Below, piece after piece: positions 53,190-62,732 of a DNA stretch of 64,000 bases; position 1 is the stretch's first letter; each line of letters opens with the position of its first letter. Source of the DNA: an uncultured Bacteroides sp. (lineage in GTDB: Bacteria; Bacteroidota; Bacteroidia; Bacteroidales; Bacteroidaceae); NCBI RefSeq assembly GCF_910578895.1, contig NZ_CAJTSC010000008.1:1-64000 (forward strand), in the 5' to 3' direction. Below the pieces are notes generated by a model, which did no database searches, had not been told where the DNA came from, and saw nothing but the letters and a program-made list of their open reading frames with translations. A program made the position numbers and the translations under genes.

Positions 53190-56100
53190 TTACGGGCGGG
53201 TTTCCTCCCTCTTTCCGTGCATCATCAGATAAACGATCGGAATAATGAAACCGTTCAGGAACGTGGAAGTCAGCAATCCCCCCAGAATGACTTTTGCCAT
53301 AGGGCTTTGTATCTCATTGCCGGGCAGGTCGCCGCTGAGTGCCAGCGGAATCAATGCCAGCGCGCTGGAAAGCGCCGTCATCAGGATGGGGTTCAGGCGG
53401 TCCAACGAGCCGCGTATCACGCTGTCATACACTCCGCAACCTTCTTCCTGCTGCAAATGGTTGTAGTGGCTGATAAGCAGCATGCCGTTGCGGGTGGCGA
53501 TGCCGAAGAGCGAGATAAAGCCGATAATGGCGGGAATGCTGATTTCGCCCGTTGTGACGAGCAGGGCGAATACGCCGCCAATCAACGCCAAAGGCAGGTT
53601 GATGAGGATTATCGCACTCTCCTTTACGCTACGGAACTCATGATACAGCAGCAGGAATATCACGACAATGGACATGAATGAGGTCAATGCCAGCGTGCGG
53701 CTGGCAGCCTGTTCGCTTTCAAACTGTCCGCCGTATTCGATGTGGTAACCTTCGGGCAACGGCACAGAAGCGTCTATGCGTGCCTGTATGTCGTTCACCA
53801 CGCTGCGCAGGTCGCGGTCGGCAACGTTGGCGGAGATTACGATTTTCCGTTTCACGTTCTCGCGGCTGATGGTGTTCGGTCCCATTGCCGAACGTACTTC
53901 CGCTACGTAGTTCAGCGGTATCTTACGTCCGTTGCCGGTGTCAATCATCAGGTCTCGTATCTTTTCCGCTTCGTCTCGCGAACCATCCTGTACGCGGACC
54001 GTAAGGTCGAAGCTTTTCCCTTTCTCGTATACCTGGGACACCGACTCGCCGGCAAGGCACACGTTGACAAATTCCGAGAACTCCGGCAGCGAAATGCCGT
54101 ATTTCGCCAGCACCTCCCGTTTGGGCGAGATAATGAGCTGCGGACGTTCTATCTGCTGCTCCACATTCAGGTCGGCAATGCCGGGAATGTCCTGAATGGT
54201 ATTCTTTATTTCGTTGCCCAACGAGAACATGCGGTTCAGGTCGTCGCCGAACAGCTTGATGGCTATGTTGGCTTTCGTTCCGGACAGCATGGCGTCGATG
54301 CGGTGGCTGATAGGCTGGCCTATTTCCACGTTGGCTCCTACAATCGTACCCAGTTTTTCGCGTACGTCTGCCACCAACTCGCTGCGCGAACGTCCTTTCA
54401 GTTCGAACGGAGCTTCTATTTCCGATACGTTCACGCCTAAGGCGTGCTCATCCAGTTCGGCGCGTCCCGTCTTGCGCGCCACGGTTTGTATCTCGGGGAT
54501 GGAGAGCAGCAACTCTTCGGCACGATGCCCCATTTTGTCGCTCTCTTCCAGTGAAATGCCCGGCAGGGAGGATATGTTGATGGTGAACGAGCCTTCGTTG
54601 AAGGGCGGCAGGAAGGAGCGCCCCAGTGTGAAGAAGCAGACAAGCGCCACCGCAAACAGGCCGACGGTGCCGCCCAGTACACTCTTCTTATGCCCCAGCA
54701 CAAAGGTCAGCGCTGTGCCGTACCATGCTTTCATCTTGCGCGCTACGGGCGAGTCTCCGGTGGCACGCTTTTCATCTTTAATCTTTTCTTTTCCCAGCAG
54801 ATAGGAGCATAATACGGGTGTCACCGTCAGTGCCACGACCGTAGAGGCTGCCAATGCCACGATGAAGGCGATGCCCAGCGGCACAAGCATCCTGCCTTCC
54901 ATGCCGCTCAGGAAGAATAACGGAATGAAGCTCACCACGATAATCAGTGTGGAGTTCAGGATAGGCATGCGCACCTCTTTGGATGCGTTGAACACGACTT
55001 CCAGTATCGGCAGGCGTTCGGCTTCCGGCTTTGTCCGGTTCTCGCGCAGGCGTTTGTATACGTTTTCCACATCGACGATGGCATCGTCTACTAAGGAACC
55101 GATGGCAATCGCCATGCCGCCAAGGCTCATTGTGTTGATGGTAAATCCCATGTAGTGCAGGGTGAGCAGCGACGCTATCAATGACAACGGAAGCGTAACC
55201 AGCGAGATGACGGTGGTCCGCACGTTGGCAAGAAACAGGAACAGGACGATGACGACAAAAATGCCCCCTTCGAACAGTGATTTCTGTACGTTGCCGATAG
55301 AGCTTTCTATGAAGCGGCTTTGCCTGAAGATGTCGGTGCTGACCTTCACATCGGGCGGCAGGTTTTTCTGCAGGTCTTTCAGGGATGCTTCCAACTTGCC
55401 GGTCAGTTCGAGGGTGCTTGTGGCGGGCTGTTTGGTTATGGTCAGCAGCACGGCGGGTTTGCCACGTTCGGAAGCGGTGCCCAATTTCGGCAGTTTGGCA
55501 CCGATGCGCACGTCTGCGATGTCTTCAAGCAGCACGGGAGCACGGAATGCCGGAAGCGTAGGGGAAGAAGCGGAAGTTTGAACGCTGCCGTCTTGCAACT
55601 TCACTACTGCCTTTGCCAACTGGTCTATGCGGTCGGTAGAGATTACGCCGCGCACAATGTATTCATTGCCGTACTCGTAAAGCACTCCGCCGTTGGCATT
55701 CAGGTTCATGGTACGTGTAGCGCTCATAACTTCGGTAAGGGTCACACCGTAATGGCGCATCCGTTCTGGGTCGAGCTGTATCTGATACTCTTTGATGTCG
55801 CCGCCCAGCACTGCCACTTGCGCCACGCCGCCGGTAGAGAGAAGGCGCGGGCGGATGGTCCAGTCGGCTATGGTGCGCAGGTCGAGCATGGAAGTGGAGT
55901 CGGCGGTCAGCCCTACAATCAGCATCTCGCCCAAGATGGACGATTGCGGTCCGAGTGTCGGCTTGCCCACATTGGCGGGAAGCGACTCGCTTACGACTGC
56001 CAGCTTCTCGCTTACAATCTGCCGTGCCAGGTAAACGTCCGTTTCCCAGTCGAATTCCACCCATACGACGGAAAATCCGTTGGTGGAAGAAGAGCGTACG

Positions 56101-56342
56101 CGGCGTACTCCCGTGGCGCCGTTTACGGCTGTCTCAACAGGAAATGTAACCAGCTGTTCCACTTCCTCGGCTGCCATGCCGTTGGCTTCGGTCATGATAA
56201 CTACGGTCGGCGCATTCAGGTCGGGGAATACATCCACTTCCGTGTGCATGGCGGTGTACGTACCGCCTATCAGCAGCAGTACCGATGCCACCAGCACCAG
56301 TATGCGGTTCTGAAGAGAGAAATGTATGATTTTATTAAGCAT
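53190..56342 (-). CDS. Heavy-metal efflux RND pump (CusA/CzcA family)
   Basis: A 1050-residue inner-membrane proton antiporter with 12 TM segments and two large periplasmic loops. The RND/HME motif IGSLVDDAIVDVENV is in TM4 with the proton-relay Asp pair. Two halves repeat (SLPGISLEESDKMG; GFISLFGIATRNGMLLISHYNHL). The DDAIxDVEN form differs from the DGAV form of CzcA, so the ion (Cu/Ag or divalent) is uncertain. It pumps metal from the periplasm with the adaptor and TolC protein encoded either side. Confidence 0.93.
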   Translation of the reverse strand: MLNKIIHFSLQNRILVLVASVLLLIGGTYTAMHTEVDVFPDLNAPTVVIMTEANGMAAEEVEQLVTFPVETAVNGATGVRRVRSSSTNGFSVVWVEFDWETDVYLARQIVSEKLAVVSESLPANVGKPTLGPQSSILGEMLIVGLTADSTSMLDLRTIADWTIRPRLLSTGGVAQVAVLGGDIKEYQIQLDPERMRHYGVTLTEVMSATRTMNLNANGGVLYEYGNEYIVRGVISTDRIDQLAKAVVKLQDGSVQTSASSPTLPAFRAPVLLEDIADVRIGAKLPKLGTASERGKPAVLLTITKQPATSTLELTGKLEASLKDLQKNLPPDVKVSTDIFRQSRFIESSIGNVQKSLFEGGIFVVIVLFLFLANVRTTVISLVTLPLSLIASLLTLHYMGFTINTMSLGGMAIAIGSLVDDAIVDVENVYKRLRENRTKPEAERLPILEVVFNASKEVRMPILNSTLIIVVSFIPLFFLSGMEGRMLVPLGIAFIVALAASTVVALTVTPVLCSYLLGKEKIKDEKRATGDSPVARKMKAWYGTALTFVLGHKKSVLGGTVGLFAVALVCFFTLGRSFLPPFNEGSFTINISSLPGISLEESDKMGHRAEELLLSIPEIQTVARKTGRAELDEHALGVNVSEIEAPFELKGRSRSELVADVREKLGTIVGANVEIGQPISHRIDAMLSGTKANIAIKLFGDDLNRMFSLGNEIKNTIQDIPGIADLNVEQQIERPQLIISPKREVLAKYGISLPEFSEFVNVCLAGESVSQVYEKGKSFDLTVRVQDGSRDEAEKIRDLMIDTGNGRKIPLNYVAEVRSAMGPNTISRENVKRKIVISANVADRDLRSVVNDIQARIDASVPLPEGYHIEYGGQFESEQAASRTLALTSFMSIVVIFLLLYHEFRSVKESAIILINLPLALIGGVFALLVTTGEISIPAIIGFISLFGIATRNGMLLISHYNHLQQEEGCGVYDSVIRGSLDRLNPILMTALSSALALIPLALSGDLPGNEIQSPMAKVILGGLLTSTFLNGFIIPIVYLMMHGKREETRP

Positions 56343-56358
56343 GGTATGTCTTTTTCTT

Positions 56359-56416
56359 TTAAGGGAGTTAATGGTATGTCTCTTTTTTGATAACTCCTTT
56401 TTAACTCTCTGTAAAT
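56359..56416. repeat. GGAGTTA inverted repeat between adaptor and pump genes
   Basis: AAGGGAGTTA (56361-56370) and TAACTCCTTT (56391-56400) form a hairpin. ATGGTATGTCT also occurs twice (56341, 56371). The segment with TAACTCC...CTGTAAAT resembles part of the repeat at 58335-58517. Confidence 0.5.
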
Positions 56417-57720
56417 TAATGTTCGTGGCTGTGCGCCGGTATTGCGTTTGTAGCTCCTGCCAGTTTCACCTGGTAAGCGCCTTGTGTCACTACTTTGTCG
56501 CCTGCCTTGATGCCCGAAAGGATTTGCACCCGTTCGCCGTTATCGGCTCCGAGCGTGACAAGCTGTTTTTTATACCCCTCTTCGTCTACTTGCAGGTATA
56601 CGAAGAAACTGCCTTGCTCCTCGGTCAAAGCCGTATGGGGGAGCGAAATGACATTCTCCATAGGAGAGGAGAGCAGGAATATCTCGACAAAAGAGCCGGG
56701 GATGATGTCGCCTTTGTTGTCGAACTCGAAAGTGACAGGCACATAGTAACCGTTTTCGTCCGATGCCTTTCCGTAAGAGAGCAGGCGGCCGTTCAGCTCC
56801 TTCAACGCATATACCCGATTGTTGTAGGGGGTACGGAAGTTGGCGGAACCGATTGTGCGGAGGTATGAGTAATATTTCTCCGAAACATCGGCACGCAGGA
56901 ATAATCTGCGGTTTTGGGTGATGCTTACAAGCGGTTGCCCCACCGTGACATAGTCGCCTTCCTTTACCAACAGGCTTTTTACGTACCCGCCGATGGGAGA
57001 GGGTACGGTCTGTCCTTGGGCGGAATGGTTTTTGGCAACAGCTTCATAACTGATGCGGGCATCTTCATAAGCCTGTTCGGCTTGGGCAAAGTCTTTCTCC
57101 GAAACTATCTTGCCGGGAAGCAGTTCTTTCATCCGTTCGTACTCCTTCTTGGCTGTTTCATAGGCGATACGTGCTCTCTGCACGGGGTCTCCCTCCGCCA
57201 TGTTCTTGGACGAAAGCACTACGAGGGGAGTGCCTTTGCCCACGCTCATGCCTTCTATAACCTTTCCGCGGAATGAAACGACACCCGCCACAGGGGCTAC
57301 GGCAACACTCTCATCGCCTTGTGCCGCCATTACCTGTCCGCTGGTTTTTATGACTTGGTTGAATGTGCCCGGTTCGATGATGCTTGCCGTTACTCCGGCT
57401 GCTTGTGCTTTGGCGGGAGGCAATATGATTTCATCGCTATGTGTTGCGGCGGCGGGTTCTTCGTCGTGATGGTGCCCATCGTCGTGCTTGTGGTCGGAAG
57501 CCTCGTGGGCATGGTCGTGGCTTTCTTGGCTGTGACCTTCGTGGTTATGCCCTTCATGGTTGTGGCTTTCATGATTGTGCTCCTCATGCCCATGCCCTTC
57601 GTGGTTGTGTCCCGCATGGGTATGTTCTTCCGTTTCGTGATTATGCCCTTCGCCGGACTTGCTGTTGCAGGAGCCTAACAGGAACAGACCTATGGCTCCC
57701 ATGAATATAAATTTCTTCAT
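56416..57720 (-). CDS. Lipoprotein periplasmic adaptor (CusB/CzcB) with His-rich N-terminal region
   Basis: A 434-residue membrane fusion protein; the start at 57720 gives a lipobox LLGSC (Cys18). Residues ~24-92 are extremely His-rich, with repeats of GHNHE/HSQESHDH type, a likely metal-binding extension. The rest has the barrel-sandwich/lipoyl domain (GDESVAVAPVAGVVSFRGKVIEGMSVGKGTPLVVLSS), an alpha-hairpin (AYETAKKEYERMKELLPGKIVSEKDFAQAEQAYEDARISYEAVA) and beta-barrel regions. It bridges the RND pump and TolC channel. The leading HxH repeats suggest Zn/Co/Ni/Cu capture. Confidence 0.92.
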   Translation of the reverse strand: MKKFIFMGAIGLFLLGSCNSKSGEGHNHETEEHTHAGHNHEGHGHEEHNHESHNHEGHNHEGHSQESHDHAHEASDHKHDDGHHHDEEPAAATHSDEIILPPAKAQAAGVTASIIEPGTFNQVIKTSGQVMAAQGDESVAVAPVAGVVSFRGKVIEGMSVGKGTPLVVLSSKNMAEGDPVQRARIAYETAKKEYERMKELLPGKIVSEKDFAQAEQAYEDARISYEAVAKNHSAQGQTVPSPIGGYVKSLLVKEGDYVTVGQPLVSITQNRRLFLRADVSEKYYSYLRTIGSANFRTPYNNRVYALKELNGRLLSYGKASDENGYYVPVTFEFDNKGDIIPGSFVEIFLLSSPMENVISLPHTALTEEQGSFFVYLQVDEEGYKKQLVTLGADNGERVQILSGIKAGDKVVTQGAYQVKLAGATNAIPAHSHEH

Positions 57721-57815
57721 GATAAATATGGATGTTATATGCCCTGTCATCCGGTGCATGAATGACAGATGCCTGATGAAATACTGGATTTTCGTTACTT
57801 ACGTGTTTTGATTGG

Positions 57816-58223
57816 TCAGGCAAGGACCGAAGGAGGGGCACGGAGCCCTGTGGCACGTGTGATGAACGTGCCATGAAGCGACTCTATGTAGACAAACACC
57901 TGCCTTATCCGCGTTTCTTCGGATAAAGCAGGGAGCTTGAAGAGCAGTTCGGGAAGTAATGTATTCACCCATACGAAACCGGGTTGCAGGTTATGCTGGT
58001 CCGGATTGGGTGCCTGTTGGTAGAAATGGGTGGTCATGCAGCCTGCTCCGCAACAGCAGTGTTCGCTACAGGCATCCTGATGATGGCAACACCCGTCGGA
58101 CGGCAAATCGCTTTTCATGCAGATGGTGCCGTCTTCATGGTGGTGATGGGGGATGACAGGTACTACCAGCACAAGCATGCTGATAAAGAAGAGGAAGTAT
58201 GCAATGTACCTTTTCGTTTTCAT
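57816..58223 (-). CDS. Cys/His-rich small protein heading the metal efflux operon (DUF6769-like)
   Basis: A 135-residue protein; start at ATG 58223 (MKTKRYIAYFLFF). One N-terminal hydrophobic segment acts as signal or anchor (~5-22), followed by HHHHEDG, then CCHHQDACSEHCCCGAGC, a dense metal-thiolate-like patch. The remainder is a ~70-residue domain of unknown fold. Location 95 nt before the adaptor gene suggests a periplasmic metal-binding accessory or sensor of the efflux system. DUF6769 by recall. Confidence 0.75.
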   Translation of the reverse strand: MKTKRYIAYFLFFISMLVLVVPVIPHHHHEDGTICMKSDLPSDGCCHHQDACSEHCCCGAGCMTTHFYQQAPNPDQHNLQPGFVWVNTLLPELLFKLPALSEETRIRQVFVYIESLHGTFITRATGLRAPPSVLA

Positions 58224-58334
58224 CCTTTTGTCTTTGGTCGGGGTGCAAAGATAGAAGTTAATCATTTAATAGCCAAACACAAGATGCTAAAAAGCCTTGA
58301 ATAAGTCCATTAAACCCCACGGCTTTTGCATTTA

Positions 58335-58517
58335 GGGGAGTTAGAGGAGTTATCATTTCGCATCGTTTCGTTAGGAAGAAGTTAAGGGAGTTAAAGAAGT
58401 TAAAGGAGTTAGAGCCGATACTCTTGTGTATGGCATTGTTACAAAAGTATCGGCTTTAACTTCTAAGCCGGCTTGGCGGCTGATAACTCCTTTTAACTCC
58501 TCTAACTTCTGTAAATG
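58335..58517. repeat. Nested inverted repeat with GGAGTTA units
   Basis: The left part has repeated AGTTAAAGGAGTTAGA-type units (58335-58411) and the right part the complement TAACTCCTTTTAACTCCTC (58483-58503). An inner stem GAGCCGATAC / GTATCGGCTT lies between them. It occupies most of the 378-nt gap between the efflux operon and the ABC-F gene; no gene is seen there. Confidence 0.6.
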
Positions 58518-58601
58518 AGAAGCTGTGATTAAACCTTCGCTCATGCCGGGAGGTGTGAGGATGAAACCGCGCGTTACAATGTGCGGTTTATTAATGAAAG
58601 T

Positions 58602-60236
58602 TTACCGCTCCAGTTCGCGCAACGAGTCCATTTTCTTCTTCTCGAGAAACTCATAGATGCCACTCAGGTGTTCGGTGACACGTTTGTTGCCGAATTCATA
58701 CACCTTGCTCACCAAGCCGTCAAGGAAGTCGCGGTCGTGGCTTACAAGTATCAGCGTGCCGTCAAAGTCCATAAGCGCCTGTTTCAGGATATCTTTGGTC
58801 TTCATGTCCAGGTGGTTGGTGGGCTCGTCGAGAATCAGCAGGTTTACGGGTTCCAGCAACAGCTTAATCATGGCAAGGCGCGTGCGTTCGCCGCCGGACA
58901 GCACTTTCACCTTCTTCATGGACTCTTCCGGTCCGCCGAACATGAAAGCTCCCAGCAGGTCGCGTATCTTGTTGCGGATTTCACCTTTTGCCACATCGTC
59001 TATGGTCTGGAACACCGTGAGGTTCTCGTCCAGCAGCGATGCCTGGTTCTGTGCGAAATAGCCTATCTGTACATTGTGCCCGATGGTGAGCGTGCCTTCG
59101 TGTTCTATTTCTCCCATGATGCACTTGACCAATGTGGATTTACCTTCACCGTTCTTGCCCACAAAAGCCACTTTGTCGCCTCGCTCTATGGTGAGGTTGG
59201 CATTCTTGAATACAACATGCTCGCCGTATGTCTTTCCTACGCTCTCCATGATGACCGGATAGTTGCCCGAGCGCGGAGAGGGCGGAAACTTCAGCCGCAA
59301 TGCCGAGGTGTCTTCTTCGTCCACTTCCAGCAATACCAGTTTCTCCAGCATCTTTACGCGGCTCTGCACCTGCAAGGTTTTGGAGTAAGTGCCCTTGAAC
59401 CGTTCGATGAACTCTTTGGTTTCGGCGATGAACTTCTGCTGTTCGTCGTATGCCTTTTGCTGCTGTTCGCGACGCTCTTTGCGGAGTTCCAGATACTTGG
59501 AGTAATTCACTTTATAATCGTAGATGCGGCCCATCGTCACCTCAATGGTGCGGGTGGTGATGTTGTCCACGAATTTGCGGTCGTGGCTGATGACGATGAC
59601 GGCTTTGCCGTTGCTGATGAGGAACTCTTCCAGCCATTGGATGGATTCGATGTCCAGGTGGTTGGTAGGCTCGTCCAGCAGCAACACGTCCGGTTTTTGC
59701 AGCAGCAGTTTGGCAAGTTCGATACGCATGCGCCAGCCGCCGCTGAAGTCATTTGTCGGACGGTTGAAATCCTCTCTTGTAAATCCGAGTCCGAGCAATG
59801 CCTTTTCCACATCCTCTTCATAATTGGTGGCATCGATGGCGTAGAATTTCTCGCTCAGGGCGGACACCTGCTCGATAAGCTCCATGTAGCTGTCGCTTTC
59901 GTAGTCGGTGCGGGTTTCCAGCTCTTTGTTCATGCGGTCTATTTCGGCTTCCATTTCGTGTAGGTGTGCAAAGGCTTGTGCCGTCTCCTCGAATACGGTC
60001 CGTCCGTCTTCTGTCATCAGGTGCTGGGGCAGGTAGGCGATGACGCAATCTTTCGGGGTGGACACTTTGCCGCGTGTGGGTTGCCTTACGCCGGCAAGTA
60101 TCTTCAGCAGCGTACTTTTGCCTGCTCCGTTTTTTCCCATGAGGGCGATACGGTCTTTTTCGTTGATTACAAAGGATATGTCACTAAATAAGGTGGTGCC
60201 GCCAAATTCCACGGCAAGTCCGTCAATAGAAATCAT
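58602..60236 (-). CDS. ABC-F family ATPase
   Basis: A 544-residue soluble twin-ABC protein; start at ATG 60236 (MISIDGLAVEF). Domain 1: Walker A GKNGAGKST, signature FSGGWRMRIELAKLLLQ, Walker B LLLDEPTNHLD. An inter-domain coiled-coil linker of ~80 residues (ERREQQQKAYDEQQKFIAETKEF) follows. Domain 2: GKNGEGKST, LSGGERTRLAMIKLL, LLILDEPTNHLD. No membrane domain. ABC-F proteins act on ribosomes (EttA/Uup/YbiT types) or give antibiotic resistance. Housekeeping type is more likely here, with TATCTTTG at 60262-60269 upstream. Confidence 0.93.
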   Translation of the reverse strand: MISIDGLAVEFGGTTLFSDISFVINEKDRIALMGKNGAGKSTLLKILAGVRQPTRGKVSTPKDCVIAYLPQHLMTEDGRTVFEETAQAFAHLHEMEAEIDRMNKELETRTDYESDSYMELIEQVSALSEKFYAIDATNYEEDVEKALLGLGFTREDFNRPTNDFSGGWRMRIELAKLLLQKPDVLLLDEPTNHLDIESIQWLEEFLISNGKAVIVISHDRKFVDNITTRTIEVTMGRIYDYKVNYSKYLELRKERREQQQKAYDEQQKFIAETKEFIERFKGTYSKTLQVQSRVKMLEKLVLLEVDEEDTSALRLKFPPSPRSGNYPVIMESVGKTYGEHVVFKNANLTIERGDKVAFVGKNGEGKSTLVKCIMGEIEHEGTLTIGHNVQIGYFAQNQASLLDENLTVFQTIDDVAKGEIRNKIRDLLGAFMFGGPEESMKKVKVLSGGERTRLAMIKLLLEPVNLLILDEPTNHLDMKTKDILKQALMDFDGTLILVSHDRDFLDGLVSKVYEFGNKRVTEHLSGIYEFLEKKKMDSLRELER

Positions 60237-60261
60237 TGTGTCGTTTTTAAAAAATGAGGTG

Positions 60262-60269
60262 CAAAGATA
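60262..60269 (-). promoter_or_regulatory. -7 promoter box for the ABC-F gene
   Basis: TATCTTTG on the minus strand, 26 nt before the start. Confidence 0.5.
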
Positions 60270-60307
60270 ATGCAAATAGCTTATTTCCCATATATTGTTT
60301 TCCGCGC

Positions 60308-61138
60308 CTATTCCGTCGCCTTGTTCTTCCTTTCCTGTATCTTGCGTTTCACGAATTCGATTTTCAAGTTGGCTTCTTCCATGTTTTTCCTGATTTCCGT
60401 GATAGACGAAAGCAGTTGCGCCAGTTCATAAACGGCAGCTACGGCTTTGCGGTCGTCCGGCGTCATGGTGGTGGAGTAGGGGCGTTCGCCGAGGTAGTTG
60501 ATGCGGATATTCTTGTCCTTGTTCAGATTGAGGAAGGCGATTACGTTGCCGTCTTCTCCCAACTTGTAATCCGCTTTTTCTATCTTTTCTCCCAAATCGG
60601 TGGTTTCGTAGCTCTCTTTCGCAGCCGGGGTTTCGGCAAAGCTGCCGTCGGGAGCGGTTACTTTTATGGCTAAATGGTGGATGTTGTGCGCGCCGCAATA
60701 GATGGAAGTCATGCTCATCGCGCCGGTCTCGTCTACCTGGAAACGGAGGTAAGAGCGGTGCAGGTTCTTTTCTATCACCTGCGAAGGATACAGGTAATTG
60801 CCGATTTTCTGATACTCGGCATCTTTCTCGAACGTATAATTCTTCCGGATGGCATCTACTGCCGCCTGTTTTTCGCGGAGCATGCTGTCGAGGTAGGCAA
60901 GCGTGTTTTCCTGCTCTTTCAGTTCCACCTGTTGCATAAGCCCGATACCCTCGCGTCGCGTTTCGAAAGCTTTGGGGTAGAGTATCTTGATGCTGTCTAT
61001 CTGTATCTTCGCTTCGTTGTAGTCTCCGCGTTCGAAAGCCTCGCGGGCTGCACGGAGTTTCTCACCCGCTTTTTCTTCTACGTTACTGCACGAGAAGAGC
61101 GTGCAGCAAAGGCACGCAAGGAAAGTTGCTTTTTTCAT
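60308..61138 (-). CDS. Coiled-coil lipoprotein, not recognised
   Basis: A 276-residue lipoprotein starting at ATG 61138 (an alternative ATG lies at 61147); lipobox LFSC at Cys17. A TPR-like helical hairpin (EKLRAAREAFERGDYNEAKIQIDSIKI) opens the mature part, a coiled coil follows (~70-110) and again at the C-terminus (LLSSITEIRKNMEEANLKIEF). The central region (~130-225) is beta-rich (YLRFQVDETGAMSMTSIYCG). The frame continues open upstream over the cca gene, but that part is not coding. It shares a divergent promoter region with cca. Role unknown, perhaps envelope maintenance. Confidence 0.78.
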   Translation of the reverse strand: MKKATFLACLCCTLFSCSNVEEKAGEKLRAAREAFERGDYNEAKIQIDSIKILYPKAFETRREGIGLMQQVELKEQENTLAYLDSMLREKQAAVDAIRKNYTFEKDAEYQKIGNYLYPSQVIEKNLHRSYLRFQVDETGAMSMTSIYCGAHNIHHLAIKVTAPDGSFAETPAAKESYETTDLGEKIEKADYKLGEDGNVIAFLNLNKDKNIRINYLGERPYSTTMTPDDRKAVAAVYELAQLLSSITEIRKNMEEANLKIEFVKRKIQERKNKATE

Positions 61139-61165
61139 AATTTTCATTCTTGATGTTAGCGGCGG

Positions 61166-61195
61166 CAAAAATACAAAATAATATCTGTATCTTTG
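61166..61195. promoter_or_regulatory. Divergent -7 boxes: lipoprotein gene (minus) and cca (plus)
   Basis: TATTTTTG on the minus strand (61166-61173) faces the lipoprotein gene, and TATCTTTG on the plus strand (61188-61195) faces cca. Both match TAnnTTTG. Confidence 0.45.
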
Positions 61196-61282
61196 CCGCA
61201 TTTTAAGGAGATGTGCCAAAAAGAGGGCATTGCATGAACCCGGCGCATCATTCCTGCTCACATTATTATATAGTAATACATA

Positions 61283-62713
61283 ATGATTGAATTGACGACA
61301 GAAGAACTGAAACAGCGTTTCAGCGACAGCATATTTAAGCGGATTTCCGAAACGGCGGATGAGTTGGGACTGGATTGTTACGTCGTGGGTGGCTACGTAC
61401 GCGACATATTTCTGCAACGTCCTTCCAAAGATATCGATGTGGTGGTAGTGGGCAGCGGCATCGCGATGGCGGAGGCGCTTGCCAGGCGTTTGGGGCGTGG
61501 TGCTCATCTTTCTGTCTTCAAGAATTTCGGTACGGCACAGTTGAAGTATCACGGCACGGAAGTGGAGTTCGTGGGTGCACGCAAAGAGTCTTATACGCAC
61601 GACTCGCGCAAGCCTATCGTAGAGGACGGATCTTTGGAAGACGACCAAAACCGGCGCGACTTTACCATTAATGCGTTGGCAGTCTGTCTGAACCGTCAAC
61701 GCTACGGTGAGCTGGTAGACCCTTTCGGCGGCATGGGAGACATGAAGGAGCGGACCATCCGTACGCCGCTCGACCCGGATATCACCTTCAGTGACGACCC
61801 TTTGCGTATGATGCGTTGCATCCGTTTTGCCACCCAGCTGAATTTCTATATTGACGATGATACGTTCGAGTCTTTGTGCCGCAACAAGGAGCGTATCGCC
61901 ATTATCTCCAAAGAGCGTATTGCAGACGAACTGAACAAGATACTTCTCTCTCCCGTTCCTTCCAAAGGTTTTATCGACTTGGACCGTTCCGGACTGCTGC
62001 AACTCATTTTTCCGGAACTGGCGGCGCTGCAAGGCGTTGAGACCCGTAACGGCAGGGCACATAAGGACAATTTCTACCATACACTCGAGGTGCTCGACAA
62101 CATCAGCAAGCATACCGACAATCTTTGGCTCCGCTGGGCGGCCCTGCTGCACGACATTGCCAAACCGGCTACCAAACGTTGGGAACCTCGTGCCGGCTGG
62201 ACTTTCCACAACCATAACTTCATCGGCGAGAAGATGCTGCCCGGCATATTCCGCAGGATGAAGCTCCCGATGAACGAGAAGATGAAATACGTGCAGAAGT
62301 TGGTGGGGCTGCACATGCGTCCCATTGTGATAGCGGATGACGTGGTGACCGACTCCGCCGTCCGTCGCCTGCTGTTCGAAGCGGGGGATGATATAGACGA
62401 CCTCATGACGCTGTGCGAGGCGGATATCACCTCCAAGAACATGGAGCGCAAGCAACGCTTTCTGAATAACTTCCAGTTGGTGCGTCAGAAACTGAAGGAT
62501 TTGGAAGAACGCGACCGCATCCGCAACTTCCAGCCCCCTGTCAGCGGCGAGGAGATTATGAAGACGTTCAACCTGTCGCCCTGCCGGGAAGTCGGCGCAT
62601 TGAAAAGCGCTATCAAGGATGCCATACTGGACGGTGTCATTCCCAATGAATACGAAGCCGCCCGCGACTTTATGCTGCAACGGGCAAAGAAGATGGGGCT
62701 GCAGTGTGTCTGA
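61283..62713 (+). CDS. cca: CCA-adding enzyme (tRNA nucleotidyltransferase) with HD domain
   Basis: A 476-residue class II nucleotidyltransferase. The head domain has GGYVRDIFLQRPSKDIDVVVVG with the catalytic DxD pair, then RRDFTINALAV and DPLRMMRCIRFA (ATP/CTP template region). A C-terminal HD domain follows, with LLHDIAKPATKR and later Asp. It adds or repairs the CCA end of tRNAs such as the tRNA-Ser here, which lacks an encoded CCA. It could instead be a poly(A) polymerase (PcnB), but Bacteroidetes have a single such gene of this type. Confidence 0.93.
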   Translation: MIELTTEELKQRFSDSIFKRISETADELGLDCYVVGGYVRDIFLQRPSKDIDVVVVGSGIAMAEALARRLGRGAHLSVFKNFGTAQLKYHGTEVEFVGARKESYTHDSRKPIVEDGSLEDDQNRRDFTINALAVCLNRQRYGELVDPFGGMGDMKERTIRTPLDPDITFSDDPLRMMRCIRFATQLNFYIDDDTFESLCRNKERIAIISKERIADELNKILLSPVPSKGFIDLDRSGLLQLIFPELAALQGVETRNGRAHKDNFYHTLEVLDNISKHTDNLWLRWAALLHDIAKPATKRWEPRAGWTFHNHNFIGEKMLPGIFRRMKLPMNEKMKYVQKLVGLHMRPIVIADDVVTDSAVRRLLFEAGDDIDDLMTLCEADITSKNMERKQRFLNNFQLVRQKLKDLEERDRIRNFQPPVSGEEIMKTFNLSPCREVGALKSAIKDAILDGVIPNEYEAARDFMLQRAKKMGLQCV

Positions 62714-62732
62714 CACTGGCTTGACACCTGTC

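Noticed and set aside
61147..62716. Upstream extension of the leftward lipoprotein frame across the cca gene
   Set aside because: The cca frame on the + strand has full family motifs. The extension has no signal peptide or domain, and the lipobox start at 61138 is convincing.
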